In this document: piece by piece, positions 55,760 through 64,000 of the stretch
Position numbering within the stretch: the stretch's first letter is position 1
Layout of the letters: every line of letters starts with the position of its first letter
From: an uncultured Chlorobiaceae bacterium
GTDB lineage: Bacteria > Bacteroidota > Chlorobiia > Chlorobiales > Chlorobiaceae
DNA: 64,000 bases
Assembly: GCA_903994525.1 (NCBI GenBank)
Contig: CAJEXW010000006.1
Span: 54,126-118,125, forward strand
Direction of reading: 5' to 3'
Translations under genes and position numbers: made by a program
The notes under the pieces: generated by a model
Databases searched by the model: none
What the model was told of the DNA's origin: nothing
Seen by the model: the letters and a program-made list of their open reading frames with translations, nothing else

Positions 55760-57106
55760 TTAGCCTTTCATTTTTTTTGAAATTCGAGCCCGTAGCACTA
55801 TCGCCGAAAGGTTCAGCAACAGCACAATCGTGACAAGGGCAAACACCATGCCGTATTGAACATGGCGAAGCTGGGCTGCAGCTTCATGTTCACTTGCAAG
55901 GTTATAGATATTCCATGAGAGGGCCGGAGTGGGGGATGAAAAAACGTCGGCAAGACCAATTGCTGAACCCACACTGACTGCTGCTGTAAAAATAATTGGA
56001 GCGGTCTCCCCTGCTGCCCTGCCAAGACTTATTACCCCTCCAGTCAGGATACCCGGAAGTGCTGCCGGCAAAATAACAGTTGCAATGGTATTCCATTTGG
56101 TGGAACCGAGGCTGAGCGATGCCTCTCTGTACGTTTTGGGGACAGCAAGAATAGCCTCTTCAGCAGCACGAATAATTGTCGGCAAAATCATGATAGCAAG
56201 CGTCAGAGAACCAGCAAGCACACTTTTTGACTCAGAAACCTTTAGCGTGTTAATGAAAAAAGCAAGTCCAAACATTCCAAAGACAATACTTGGCACCCCG
56301 GCCAGAGTACTGTTGGCACTGCGAAGCATACTGTTCAAAAATCCGGGTCGTGCATATTCGGTAAAATAAACCGCAGCAATAACGCCGAGTGGAAAGGCAA
56401 AAAGCATTGCCCCCATGGCCAAAAAAAAGGTGCCCTGAATCTCGGGCCAGATACCACCAAAAAAGTGGGAATCAACTGAACTGTCTGTAATAAATCCCCA
56501 GTAAACCGTAAACTCGGGGAGAAGCATTTTTTCGATATTACTTTTCATATAGGGAAAAAGAGGTGCGAGTGAGGTTCCCTTAAAAGCATTTGAGCGACTT
56601 ACAAAATACTCCTTTCCCATAATTTCGGAATTGGAATTGTCCCACTTTGACTCATAGAGCAGATCATGAAGCTTCTCCTCTGCTTTCTCCCACCGGGTCT
56701 GGCCATATTTAAACCTGGTCAGCATTGGGGTTGTATCACCAGGCAACGGGCCAAGCAGGGCCTGAATGGCGGTTCTTGTCTGCGCATATTTTGACGTGTA
56801 TTGCCTTTTTAGGGCCGGTTCCATCCCCTCAAGCTCTTTTTCAAAAGTACCCAGAATCTCGTAAACCCTTGCGCGATATCGTTCTGAAGAAGCAACCTCA
56901 CTTGCCAGATGCTGGGTATCTCCCCGCTGAAATTCATTTCGCAACATCTTGCGGTGCTCAACAGTTCCTGTAAAAAATACTGCTCCGATACCATTGGAGA
57001 CAATTGGAACCACCACCACCATCAGGGCTAAGGCCATGACAATTATAGAGCCGATACCAACTGCGGTAAACGAACGATCAAGTATTTTTCTGGTACCTAT
57101 ATTCAT
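55760..57106 (-). CDS. pstA: phosphate ABC transporter permease PstA, with large insert
   Basis: The C-terminal 250 residues are a normal PstA: GTFFLAMGAMLFAFPLGVIA, LAGVPSIVFGMFGLAFFINT, and the EAA loop RAAEEAILAVPKTYREASLS followed by LGSTKWNTIATVILPAALPG. At 448 residues it is about 150 longer than usual. After the first helix (about 16-38) comes an extracytoplasmic insert of about 170 residues (ERYRARVYEILGTFEKELEG, then a region around FVSRSNAFKGTSLAPLFPYM). The insert is also known from some Chlorobiota and cyanobacterial PstA proteins, though its role is not. Confidence 0.92.
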   Translation of the reverse strand: MNIGTRKILDRSFTAVGIGSIIVMALALMVVVVPIVSNGIGAVFFTGTVEHRKMLRNEFQRGDTQHLASEVASSERYRARVYEILGTFEKELEGMEPALKRQYTSKYAQTRTAIQALLGPLPGDTTPMLTRFKYGQTRWEKAEEKLHDLLYESKWDNSNSEIMGKEYFVSRSNAFKGTSLAPLFPYMKSNIEKMLLPEFTVYWGFITDSSVDSHFFGGIWPEIQGTFFLAMGAMLFAFPLGVIAAVYFTEYARPGFLNSMLRSANSTLAGVPSIVFGMFGLAFFINTLKVSESKSVLAGSLTLAIMILPTIIRAAEEAILAVPKTYREASLSLGSTKWNTIATVILPAALPGILTGGVISLGRAAGETAPIIFTAAVSVGSAIGLADVFSSPTPALSWNIYNLASEHEAAAQLRHVQYGMVFALVTIVLLLNLSAIVLRARISKKMKG

Positions 57107-57130
57107 GATAAAGGGATTAATGAAAAAACG

Positions 57131-58294
57131 CTATTGACCGGAAAGAATTCTTCGCTGACGAATAACAATTCTTTCACTCACAAAATTACTGATAAAGCTT
57201 ATCAGAAGAAGGAGAAAACCCATGGCAAACAAAACATGAAAGCGAGCCGATCCGGTCACCTGGTCAGCCTCACCCATATCGCCGGCTATAGTTGCTGTAA
57301 GTGTACGGATGGCTTCAAGATAGTTAAACCATGGGTCCGGAATATGTGAGGAGTTGCCAGAAGCCATCCAGACCACCATTGTCTCTCCCAAAGCTCGCAT
57401 AATCCCAAGAATAACGGCAGCAAGAATACCGCTGCTTCCGGCTGGCAAAATAGTTTTAATAATTGTCTCCGCCCGAGTTGCTCCAAGCGCATAACTTCCC
57501 TCACGAATATCACGCCCAACGGCCTGAAGCGCATCTTCAGAGACGCTTACAATGGTGGGGAGAGCCATGAAACTCAGGATGATCGAGACGTTCAGTGCGT
57601 TGGTGCCAGTAATAATTTGTATTCCGTTGAGCAGAGTGCCCACCGTAAACAAAAGGGCAAGGGAAATGAACCCAAAAAAAGTCACAAAAAGCATATATCG
57701 GTTATGACGACGCTTCTCATCCTGAATCGACGTAGTCAAAAGATCAGAAGCAACAATGACAGCAAGAAGAAGAAATGGAGAGACAAGGAGCCACCATGCC
57801 CACATAAGCATGGTACCACCGCTGTTCTGCATAAGCGGAGCAAGCACAACAAGTGCAAAAAAGCCAAAAGCGACCGAAGGAATTGCCGCAAGCATTTCTA
57901 TGACAGGCTTTGCATATTGTCGAACAGAAAAAGGGAGAATATCACTAAGGCATATTGCCGCAGCAACACCCATCGGCACAGCAATAAGAGCAGAGCCAAG
58001 CGTCACCATCAGACTGCCATAAATAATTGCCAGTGCCCCAAATTGCCCTGGCTCATCTGCCGGGTACCAGTTTGAACTGGTGAAAAACTCTGTAAAACCT
58101 CGAAGCTGAAAAAATGGAACAGCATCCCGAGCCACGAAAAAAAAGATAAAAATAACAATAACAGCAACAAAGGAGGCTAAAGCAAAAAGCAGGCCTTCTC
58201 CGGCTGTTTTTGCGATCTTGTTCAGCATTCGTTTTCGTGCGCTTACCACAAAAACAGTTGATCGGCTACGTTCCACTGCACTCTTTTCAGCCAT
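57131..58294 (-). CDS. pstC: phosphate ABC transporter permease PstC
   Basis: A 387-residue permease and the first gene of the cluster. It shows LFALASFVAVIVIFIFFFVA (helix 1), FTEFFTSSNWYPADEPGQFG, GALAIIYGSLMVTLGSALIA, MLAAIPSVAFGFFALVVLAP and the EAA loop VSEDALQAVGRDIREGSYAL. A long charged N-terminus precedes helix 1. No pstS is found here; the binding protein must be encoded elsewhere. A Pho-box-like element lies about 110 bases upstream. Confidence 0.94.
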   Translation of the reverse strand: MAEKSAVERSRSTVFVVSARKRMLNKIAKTAGEGLLFALASFVAVIVIFIFFFVARDAVPFFQLRGFTEFFTSSNWYPADEPGQFGALAIIYGSLMVTLGSALIAVPMGVAAAICLSDILPFSVRQYAKPVIEMLAAIPSVAFGFFALVVLAPLMQNSGGTMLMWAWWLLVSPFLLLAVIVASDLLTTSIQDEKRRHNRYMLFVTFFGFISLALLFTVGTLLNGIQIITGTNALNVSIILSFMALPTIVSVSEDALQAVGRDIREGSYALGATRAETIIKTILPAGSSGILAAVILGIMRALGETMVVWMASGNSSHIPDPWFNYLEAIRTLTATIAGDMGEADQVTGSARFHVLFAMGFLLLLISFISNFVSERIVIRQRRILSGQ

Positions 58295-58595
58295 ATTTAT
58301 TAATTACTGCCTATTAAAATCCACCTTACCCCCTTGTCACTCTCTGATTATTATTCAGATGAACCCCAATCTATCAGCTTTCATCATAGAAAACAAAGGC
58401 ATTTCTGTTACATCTTTGTAACATTTATCAGACGTACCTGTGTATGTATTCTCTTTCGGATTACAGTTTCTATTGGTTTCTGTAACTATATTTATTAAGT
58501 TAATAAAAATGTAGTGAACAGGGTATGAGTCATTAAAATATTGATTTTCTTTTGACAACCTCTCCATCACCAGCAATCCCAAAATATTAATCTCT
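58295..58595. other. divergent regulatory region between pstC and csmB-like gene
   Basis: About 300 bases without a gene. It holds the Pho-box-like element at 58405-58426 and a further TGTAAC at 58481-58486. It contains the promoters of the pst cluster (minus) and the chlorosome gene (plus). Confidence 0.5.
58405..58426 (-). promoter_or_regulatory. Pho-box-like element upstream of pstC
   Basis: On the plus strand CTGTTAC-ATCT-TTGTAAC-ATTT: two 7-base repeats 11 bases apart with AT-rich spacers, as in PhoB boxes. The core is also a perfect palindrome (TGTTACA-tctt-TGTAACA), so a dimeric repressor is an alternative reading. It lies about 110 bases before the pstC ATG and 170 before the csmB-like ATG. 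Confidence 0.45.
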
Positions 58596-58820
58596 ATGGC
58601 AAACGAAACAAACGATTTTTCAGCAACTGTCAGCTCCTTTGTTGAGACCGCTGGCAAACTTGTACAGCAGCAGTTTGATGTGGTCAGCGGTGGAGTTCAG
58701 GCAATAGTACAGCTCGCTGAGCCTCTCGCCAAAACAGCAATCGATCTGGTTGGCAGTGCATCCAACACCATTGGACACGTGTTTGAGAGCGCTGCATCGG
58801 CTATTGCTCCAAAAAAATAA
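58596..58820 (+). CDS. csmB: chlorosome envelope protein, CsmB-like
   Basis: A 74-residue protein starting MANETNDFSATVSSFVETAG and ending ESAASAIAPKK, the same ends as the paralogue at 4194. The middle is Val/Ala/Gln-rich (VVSGGVQAIVQLAEPLAKTA). It fits CsmB of the chlorosome lipid monolayer better than the other copy because of its LxQ...DVV segment; the assignment is by pattern. A strong terminator follows at 58844, so it is its own transcript. Confidence 0.75.
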   Translation: MANETNDFSATVSSFVETAGKLVQQQFDVVSGGVQAIVQLAEPLAKTAIDLVGSASNTIGHVFESAASAIAPKK

Positions 58821-58843
58821 GCACAAACCATTTTTACTTTTAC

Positions 58844-58880
58844 AAGCACTTTATGCCTCTGGCATGGGGTGCTTTTTTTT
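58844..58880 (+). terminator. rho-independent terminator after csmB-like gene
   Basis: Stem AAGCACTTTATGCC / GGCATGGGGTGCTT (14 bp with three T-G pairs), a 3-base loop, and a T8 run. It isolates the chlorosome gene from gph. Confidence 0.93.
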
Positions 58881-58903
58881 CGTCGCATGAATAACTGTGA
58901 TCT

Positions 58904-59566
58904 ATGATCTTTAAAGCTGTTATCTTTGACCTCGACGGAACGTTGCTTGATACTTTGCAGGATCTGGCCAGAACGCTCAATGCCGTGCTCTCCAACAACG
59001 GATATCCTTCCCACACGCTTGATGAGTGCCGTTTTCTTGTAGGCCAGGGTATGAGAGAACTGGTCAGAAAGGCGCTGCCAGAGGGGATTGGCACCACGGA
59101 AACCATAGATCGACTCATGCCGGATTTTATGGCACGCTATGCAGAAAACTGGAATATTGATTCGCGCCCCTACCCCGGTATCGATATACTCCTCGGTTTC
59201 CTTACTGAACAAGGTGTTAAGATGGCTATTCTCTCCAATAAAGCCGATGAATTTACCCAACACTGTGCTGAAGAGTTACTTAAAGATTGGAAATTCAATG
59301 TTGTAATGGGCCATCACAGTGGCATTGCTCCCAAACCTGACCCGACAGGGGCACTACTCGTCGCCCAGATGCTGGGAGAAGAGCCCTCCACGATTCTTTA
59401 TGTGGGTGACAGCGGGATTGACATGCAGACTGCTACACGCGCCGGAATGTTTCCCCTCGGAGTACTTTGGGGATTCAGGCCTGAAAGTGAACTTCTTGAA
59501 TATGGAGCTAAAGCAGTTGTTGGCTCCCCCGAGGATATTATCGAGCTGTTGAAGCATTTAATCTAA
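58904..59566 (+). CDS. gph: phosphoglycolate phosphatase-like HAD hydrolase
   Basis: A 220-residue HAD-superfamily phosphatase. Motif I is AVIFDLDGTLLDTLQDLART, followed by a helical cap, ILSNKADEF (motif II), a Lys in GIAPKPDPTG (motif III), and VGDSGIDMQTATRAGMFPLG (motif IV). Gph removes 2-phosphoglycolate; other small phosphate esters are possible. It is three bases from the CHAD gene, suggesting one operon with CHAD, ParA and PhoR. Confidence 0.85.
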   Translation: MIFKAVIFDLDGTLLDTLQDLARTLNAVLSNNGYPSHTLDECRFLVGQGMRELVRKALPEGIGTTETIDRLMPDFMARYAENWNIDSRPYPGIDILLGFLTEQGVKMAILSNKADEFTQHCAEELLKDWKFNVVMGHHSGIAPKPDPTGALLVAQMLGEEPSTILYVGDSGIDMQTATRAGMFPLGVLWGFRPESELLEYGAKAVVGSPEDIIELLKHLI

Positions 59567-59569
59567 AAT

Positions 59570-61141
59570 GTGAAACAAATGCGTACGATACCCGAAACAG
59601 TCTACTTTAGAACGAAAAGCACTCTTTCACCTGAGACGCTTGCTCAACAAATTCTTCCGGCAGGATGGATATTGACTCTCCTCTCTTCAACAAAAGAGCA
59701 GCAGGCATTTTATGACACATTTGAATGGCATGCATTCGAAAAAGGTGTTGCTGTCCAAAAAAAAGAGAGAATACTTTTTCTGATCGACATCAATAGTGGC
59801 CAGAAGAGCGCATCTGTCTCTTTTCAAGGCAACCCTCTCTCTTTTTTTTCGGAAACGCTTCCTGACTCTCTCCTTCAAACGAAGCTTTGTTCATTAAGCA
59901 ATATCAGGGCATTCTCAAGACTTTGTCTGCTGAATACCCTTACGACATCATATCGCCTTCTTGACCAAAACAGCAAAACTGTTGCCATCATAGCTGTTGA
60001 GTCAATACAGTTGACTGGCCATGAGCGTTATCAAGAGGAGATTCACCTTTTAGCTCTCACCCCTTTCAAAGGATATGAAGAGGATACAACTCCAATACAT
60101 CAATCATTATCCTCCCTGGAAGCGGTTCACTCTGTTCTGAACTTCAGAGAACTCTTTCTTCTCGTCATGAAGTGCGCCAAACAGAGAGTGCAGGGCTACT
60201 CTGCAAAATTCCTGACAAAACTTCATCCTGATGCAACTATTCACGAAAGTGCCCTGCTGCTCCTTGAGCACACCTTTTCGGTGATGCTTCTGAATAAAAA
60301 CGGGATTAAAAAAAATATTGACTCGGAGTTTCTGCACGACTACCGTGTGGCTCTACGCCGCACCCGTTCGATCATGAAGCTGCTTATGGGTATTTTTAAT
60401 GAAAGAGAGAACCAATATTTTCTCAACCTCTTCAGGACCCTTGGCAAACGCACAAACGACCTTCGCGACAGGGACGTCTATCTTCTCCGAAAAAAGAGCT
60501 ATTGCAACTCTCTGCCTCCGAATCTGCAACCCTCACTTATTCCCTTTTTTGAACATATTGCTGAATCTCGCAAAGTTTTTCACAGACGACTGTCTCGTTA
60601 TCTCTCATCCAGTGACTATCAAGTATCGCTGAATGAGTGGGAGGGATTTCTGAATCAACAAACGCTTCCGGATGTTGAACGTACCCACCAAGGATCGCGT
60701 TCGACAAAAAGCGTTGCTCTTGAAACCATCAAAAGGGCATGGAAGAAATTGCTCCGCCGCGGACGCCAGATCAGCAGAGAAACAACTGATACTGAGCTTC
60801 ATGCGTTACGGATAGATTGCAAGAAACTTCGGTATCTGCTGGAATTTTTTGCTTCAATCTTTCAGCCTGACGCAATTATCCCGGTCATCAGACAGTTAAA
60901 AGAGCTACAGGAAAATCTTGGTGCCTTTGTCGATGCTTCGGTTCAAATTCACTTTCTTCACCAACAACTGGAGTTGATACATTCGGATACGTTATTCGCT
61001 GCATCAATGGGCGGACTCATGGTGACTCTTTTTCAAAAAAAGGAAGAGGCTCGCCTCAAATTTAATAAAACTTTCACTTCGTTTGACCACGAGGAGACAA
61101 GTCAACTGTTTCACGATCTTTTAACCGGCAGCTCACTATGA
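59570..61141 (+). CDS. CHAD-domain protein
   Basis: A 523-residue protein starting at a GTG at 59570 or the ATG at 59579. The N-terminal half (1-200) is unassigned but has strand-rich stretches like a degenerate CYTH domain. The C-terminal half is a CHAD domain: conserved His/Arg helices [39 protein letters not shown], and [24 protein letters not shown] domains bind polyphosphate and localise to polyphosphate granules. The ATG of the ParA-like gene overlaps its stop (ATGA). Confidence 0.85.
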   Translation: MKQMRTIPETVYFRTKSTLSPETLAQQILPAGWILTLLSSTKEQQAFYDTFEWHAFEKGVAVQKKERILFLIDINSGQKSASVSFQGNPLSFFSETLPDSLLQTKLCSLSNIRAFSRLCLLNTLTTSYRLLDQNSKTVAIIAVESIQLTGHERYQEEIHLLALTPFKGYEEDTTPIHQSLSSLEAVHSVLNFRELFLLVMKCAKQRVQGYSAKFLTKLHPDATIHESALLLLEHTFSVMLLNKNGIKKNIDSEFLHDYRVALRRTRSIMKLLMGIFNERENQYFLNLFRTLGKRTNDLRDRDVYLLRKKSYCNSLPPNLQPSLIPFFEHIAESRKVFHRRLSRYLSSSDYQVSLNEWEGFLNQQTLPDVERTHQGSRSTKSVALETIKRAWKKLLRRGRQISRETTDTELHALRIDCKKLRYLLEFFASIFQPDAIIPVIRQLKELQENLGAFVDASVQIHFLHQQLELIHSDTLFAASMGGLMVTLFQKKEEARLKFNKTFTSFDHEETSQLFHDLLTGSSL

Positions 61142-61887
61142 AAGCAATAGCGCTTTACAGTATAAAGGGAGGCGTTGGCAAAACGGCTGCGGCTGTTAAC
61201 CTCGCCTATTTATCGTCCAGATTCTTTCCCCCAACCTTACTCTGCGACCTTGATCCACAGGGTGCAAGCTCCTATTATTTCAGGATTTCTGCCTCGAAAA
61301 AGTATAACAGCGGCAAATTTCTCAAAGGTAACAAAAAAATTTACAGCAATATTAAGGCAACTGATTTTGATAATCTGGATCTGCTTCCATCCGACTTTTC
61401 GTATCGGAATCTTGATATTGAACTGGCGGAAGAAAAAAATCCACAGAGAAAACTCAAAAAAAACATTGAAGAGCTGAGCAATGATTACCAACTTCTCTTT
61501 TTTGACTCTCCTCCCAACCTGACACTGCTCTCCGAAAGTCTTTTTGCTGCATCCGATATTATACTTGTTCCTTTGATTCCCACGACGTTATCGATCCGGA
61601 CTTTTATGCAGTTAAAAGATTTTTTTGATGCCAATAAACTCAATAGTTCAAAAATTCGCCCTTTCTTCTCAATGGTAGAAAAACAGAAAAAGCTGCATCG
61701 CGATATCATCAATGAATTCCGCAATACTCCCGGATTTCTGACTCAGACCATTCCCTACAACTCCGAAGTTGAAAAAATGGGACTGTACCGGGCACCAATC
61801 AATGCTGTCCAGCCAAACTGCCCCGCATCAAAAGCCTACCTTCATCTTTGGGAAGAGGTGACAAAGCTTACAGAGCTACAGGGATAA
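61138..61887 (+). CDS. ParA/Soj-family ATPase
   Basis: A 249-residue Walker-type ATPase. The deviant Walker A is [20 protein letters not shown] (signature Lys present), switch I is [15 protein letters not shown], and Walker B is [20 protein letters not shown]. It lacks the N-terminal helix-turn-helix of plasmid ParA proteins and has no ParB partner nearby. It is coupled to the CHAD gene by a four-base overlap and followed by the PhoR-like kinase after five bases. Orphan ParA-like proteins often position other cargo; polyphosphate bodies are a candidate here by inference. Confidence 0.88.
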   Translation: MKAIALYSIKGGVGKTAAAVNLAYLSSRFFPPTLLCDLDPQGASSYYFRISASKKYNSGKFLKGNKKIYSNIKATDFDNLDLLPSDFSYRNLDIELAEEKNPQRKLKKNIEELSNDYQLLFFDSPPNLTLLSESLFAASDIILVPLIPTTLSIRTFMQLKDFFDANKLNSSKIRPFFSMVEKQKKLHRDIINEFRNTPGFLTQTIPYNSEVEKMGLYRAPINAVQPNCPASKAYLHLWEEVTKLTELQG

Positions 61888-61892
61888 CATTC

Positions 61893-63677
61893 ATGCACAT
61901 GAAACTCCCGTTGAGGCTTGCTCTTGTTACCGGCATGCTCATTTTTTTTGCCATCGTCATCGGCTATGTTTCAATAAGCCATCGATTAACAGCAATCGTC
62001 TCTGCTGCCAATCGAAAGGAGTTGCACCGGAATCTTTTGCTTAACAAGCAGATTCTTGAGCAACAACCAGAGGGATGGATAACAATACCCAATACCACGA
62101 GATGGATCAAACAGATTGGACGCACACTTGACATCCGGGTTACCCTGATCGATCTTGATGGCCATGTACTTTCCGACTCGTCGGTACCGCAGGAGAAGCT
62201 TCCCATTCTTGAAAACCATCGCGCAAGAGATGAGGTAAAGGCCGCGCTGGAAAAAGGGTATGGAGAAAATACCAGATTTAGCTACACCATGCAGGAGTAT
62301 TCACTCTATATGGCTGTACCCGTCGGTTCACCACGCCCCATTGCTGTGCTTCGATTCAGCAAACCACTGTATGACCTTGAGGTGTTCGATCGTGCAGTGC
62401 AGAAGGAGGCCATACCGGAGCTTTTGCTTGCTCTCGTTTTTTCACTTGCAGCAGGTTTTGTTGCAACGTTTACCATTGCCCACCCACTTCGCTCCCTTGC
62501 CGGAGCTGTAAAAAAAGGTGTAGAGGGTAATTTTTCGATTACAACTCCCCTTCTCAATCGTCATGATGAAGTTGGAACCTTGGCATTGGCAATAGACCGC
62601 ATGGGAAAAGAGATAACCAAAATGCGTCGGAGTGAAGAGTGGTACCAGGCCGTTTTTTCGGGTATCCGGGAAGCCATTATTGTCACCGACTCCTCTGGCG
62701 ACATTATTCTTGTCAATCCTGCGGCATCCAGAATATTCCGCATTGAAGGTGCTATGTTCAAGTCACGACCAATAAGGCATCTCTCCGACAGTAGGTTACA
62801 AGAGCTCTTTGCCAGGGTGCATAACTCCCGAATATCCTTACGCAAGGAGGAATTGACCCTCATGACTGCAAGAGGTGAACGCATCATGCAGATCAGCTCC
62901 ATGCCGCTTGTAAAAAAGAGAGAGTTCGAAGGTACTGTGTTTGTTCTCAACGACATCACCAGACTCCGCAATCTCGAACGAATTCGGAGGGAATTTGTCT
63001 CAAACGTCTCTCATGAACTGCGTACACCACTCACTGTTATCAGTGGCTATACCGAAACCCTGCTCGAAGGGGCTATGGATGATCCAAAACATGCCGCACC
63101 CTTTCTTCATATTATTCTGCAGGCAAGCGAACAGCTCACCGCACTTGTCAACGATGTCCTGGACCTTTCAAAAATTGAATCTGGTTACATCGAGTACCTG
63201 TTTTCGGCCGTTAACCTCAACAATCTTGTTGAAAAGTCCGTTGATCTGCTCAAGGCATCGATTGAGAAAAAAAAGATCAGGCTGGATATCAATATTGACA
63301 AAGGAGTTCCACCGGTTCATGCCGATGCACGATATCTCGACATTGTTGTCCGCAATCTTCTCGACAACGCTATCAAGTATGTAGACGAAAATAATGGTAG
63401 AATAAGGATTTCTGCATTCCAGAGTGGTGAAGAGATCACGCTTGAGATTGAGGATAACGGTATAGGTATAGCAAAAAAGGATCTTACTCGTATCTTTGAG
63501 AGATTTTACAGGGTCGACAAAGCACGCTCACGCCAGAAGGGAGGGACCGGACTTGGGCTCTCGATTGTCAAGCATATTGTCCTGGCTCACAAAGGCGACA
63601 TTGCCGTACGCTCCCGGGTCAACCACGGAACGGTCTTTAGCGTGGTTTTGAAGAGGGCTAACGCGAAAGAGGAGTAG
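61893..63677 (+). CDS. phoR: membrane sensor histidine kinase, PhoR type
   Basis: A protein of about 594 residues. The ATG at 61893 has AGGG nine bases upstream. Layout: helix 1 (LALVTGMLIFFAIVIGYVSI), an extracytoplasmic domain of about 140 residues, helix 2 (LLLALVFSLAAGFVATFTIA), HAMP, PAS (AVFSGIREAIIVTDSSGDII), HisKA with the phospho-His (FVSNVSHELRTPLTVISGYT) and the HATPase (VVRNLLDNAIKYVDENNG, GIGIAKKDLTRIFERFYRVD, GGTGLGLSIVKHIV). PAS plus HAMP and linkage to pst/phoU favour PhoR. No response regulator gene lies in the window. Confidence 0.88.
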   Translation: MHMKLPLRLALVTGMLIFFAIVIGYVSISHRLTAIVSAANRKELHRNLLLNKQILEQQPEGWITIPNTTRWIKQIGRTLDIRVTLIDLDGHVLSDSSVPQEKLPILENHRARDEVKAALEKGYGENTRFSYTMQEYSLYMAVPVGSPRPIAVLRFSKPLYDLEVFDRAVQKEAIPELLLALVFSLAAGFVATFTIAHPLRSLAGAVKKGVEGNFSITTPLLNRHDEVGTLALAIDRMGKEITKMRRSEEWYQAVFSGIREAIIVTDSSGDIILVNPAASRIFRIEGAMFKSRPIRHLSDSRLQELFARVHNSRISLRKEELTLMTARGERIMQISSMPLVKKREFEGTVFVLNDITRLRNLERIRREFVSNVSHELRTPLTVISGYTETLLEGAMDDPKHAAPFLHIILQASEQLTALVNDVLDLSKIESGYIEYLFSAVNLNNLVEKSVDLLKASIEKKKIRLDINIDKGVPPVHADARYLDIVVRNLLDNAIKYVDENNGRIRISAFQSGEEITLEIEDNGIGIAKKDLTRIFERFYRVDKARSRQKGGTGLGLSIVKHIVLAHKGDIAVRSRVNHGTVFSVVLKRANAKEE

Positions 63678-63684
63678 TCAGTAG

Positions 63685-63886
63685 TCACTTGGAATCTTTT
63701 CAAAAGCCAAAGCAGAACGATTGTTACAAGAGGGGGCCAGAAAAGGGATGGTCAGTCAAGCACGTCGTGAAGGTTTTCCACAGAATATCTGGGCGGTCAC
63801 TTTGGACGGTTCTCCGGTTGAGGCGCAACTTGAAAACGCCAGTTCAGGAATACCCTATGCCCGATACTGATCCATTCGCCAGGTAA
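63685..63886 (+). pseudogene. remnant of a small conserved gene, frameshifted
   Basis: Directly after phoR, one frame reads SKAKAERLLQEGARKGMVSQ then ARREGFPQNIWAVTLDGSPV and EAQLENAS, and stops at 63870. The next frame reads EYPMPDTDPFAR and stops at TAA 63884. In relatives as I remember them, AQLEN is followed within a few residues by YPMP-x-x-DPF in one frame, so about one base is gained or lost near 63850. The 5' end has no start codon. The family role is unknown to me; similar proteins occur beside toxin- or phage-linked genes. Confidence 0.5.
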
Positions 63887-63911
63887 GTACTTTTGAAATG
63901 GAGAAGCATCA

Positions 63912-64000
63912 ATGAGTAAAGCATTTGCAATTGATTTTGAATGGCTTGAGCGCTTCACGCCTGATGAAGCAGAGCGCTTTACCTTTGCTGATATTAAAAT
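63912..64000 (+). CDS. hypothetical protein, 5' part only
   Basis: An ATG at 63912 with GGAG nine bases upstream opens a frame that runs off the right edge after 29 codons (SKAFAIDFEWLERFTPDEAE). It has good codon use and no stop. It probably pairs with the upstream remnant, from whose TAA it is 25 bases. No family can be assigned from so few residues. Confidence 0.55.
   Translation, partial: MSKAFAIDFEWLERFTPDEAERFTFADIK

Noticed and set aside
58697..59263. 188-codon minus-strand frame
   Set aside because: Antisense to the csmB-like gene, its terminator and gph.

Overview
The window looks like a chromosomal segment of a green sulfur bacterium (phylum Chlorobiota, family Chlorobiaceae, probably Chlorobium sensu lato). 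The evidence is two small chlorosome envelope protein genes (4194-4424 and 58596-58820), an 8-vinyl reductase of the BciA type for bacteriochlorophyll synthesis (2876-3892), and a class I cytochrome c of the c-555 type (37875-38219). Most of the window is dense core chromosome. No CRISPR array, rRNA operon or intact insertion sequence was seen. One tRNA gene was found, initiator tRNA-Met at 27295-27370.

Layout. 1-5.2 kb: a truncated outer-membrane barrel gene, a lipoprotein/membrane protein/pentapeptide-repeat cluster, bciA, a csmF-like chlorosome gene and a secreted cyclophilin. 5.2-10.3 kb: an accessory island in which four of five genes are damaged. It holds a type I restriction hsdR with one frameshift and one in-frame TAG, an AlbA_2/HATPase regulator with an in-frame TAG and no 5' end, a 45-codon gene coupled to both of these, an XRE/HigA-like regulator stopped by one inserted T, and a small shredded gene. 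10.4-20.3 kb: panB, a lipoate-ligase family protein, ddl, a TPR protein, and a complete TolC/adaptor/ATPase/double-permease (MacAB-like) exporter. 20.4-25.9 kb: lpxD, prs, rplY, an OppC-type permease and a STAS protein with an AT-hook-like tail. 25.9-36.5 kb: a NamZ-like protein, tRNA-fMet behind metG, a RicT-like PSP1 protein, an acyltransferase, an aminotransferase, coaD, rsmD, an orphan transketolase N-half, DedA and purC.

36.6-48.4 kb: a secreted endonuclease/exonuclease/phosphatase-fold protein, cytochrome c-555, a probable Mg2+ module (Nramp-like permease, a 58-residue membrane protein, and a free-standing MgtE-N/CBS sensor), an SSB-tipped DUF3127 protein, and an RND efflux cluster with DoxX-like, polytopic and PhoU-like partners. 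48.8-53.1 kb: an AcpA-like phosphoesterase and a two-gene homospermidine pathway (homospermidine synthase then ornithine decarboxylase) preceded by a long AT-rich leader containing a clean palindrome. 53.6-63.7 kb: phosphate functions, with phoU-pstB-pstA-pstC on the minus strand and gph, a CHAD protein, a ParA-like ATPase and a PhoR-like kinase on the plus strand. A csmB-like gene and a Pho-box-like element lie between the two arms. The right edge holds a frameshifted small gene and the first 29 codons of another.

Two gene sets stand out. The overlapping CHAD-ParA pair beside pst/phoR could position polyphosphate granules. The Nramp/MgtE-N pairing separates a Mg2+ sensor from its usual channel and places it next to a different permease. 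Start sites were chosen from Shine-Dalgarno-like sequences, signal peptides and overlaps read by eye. Family assignments rest on recognised motifs, not on database searches.
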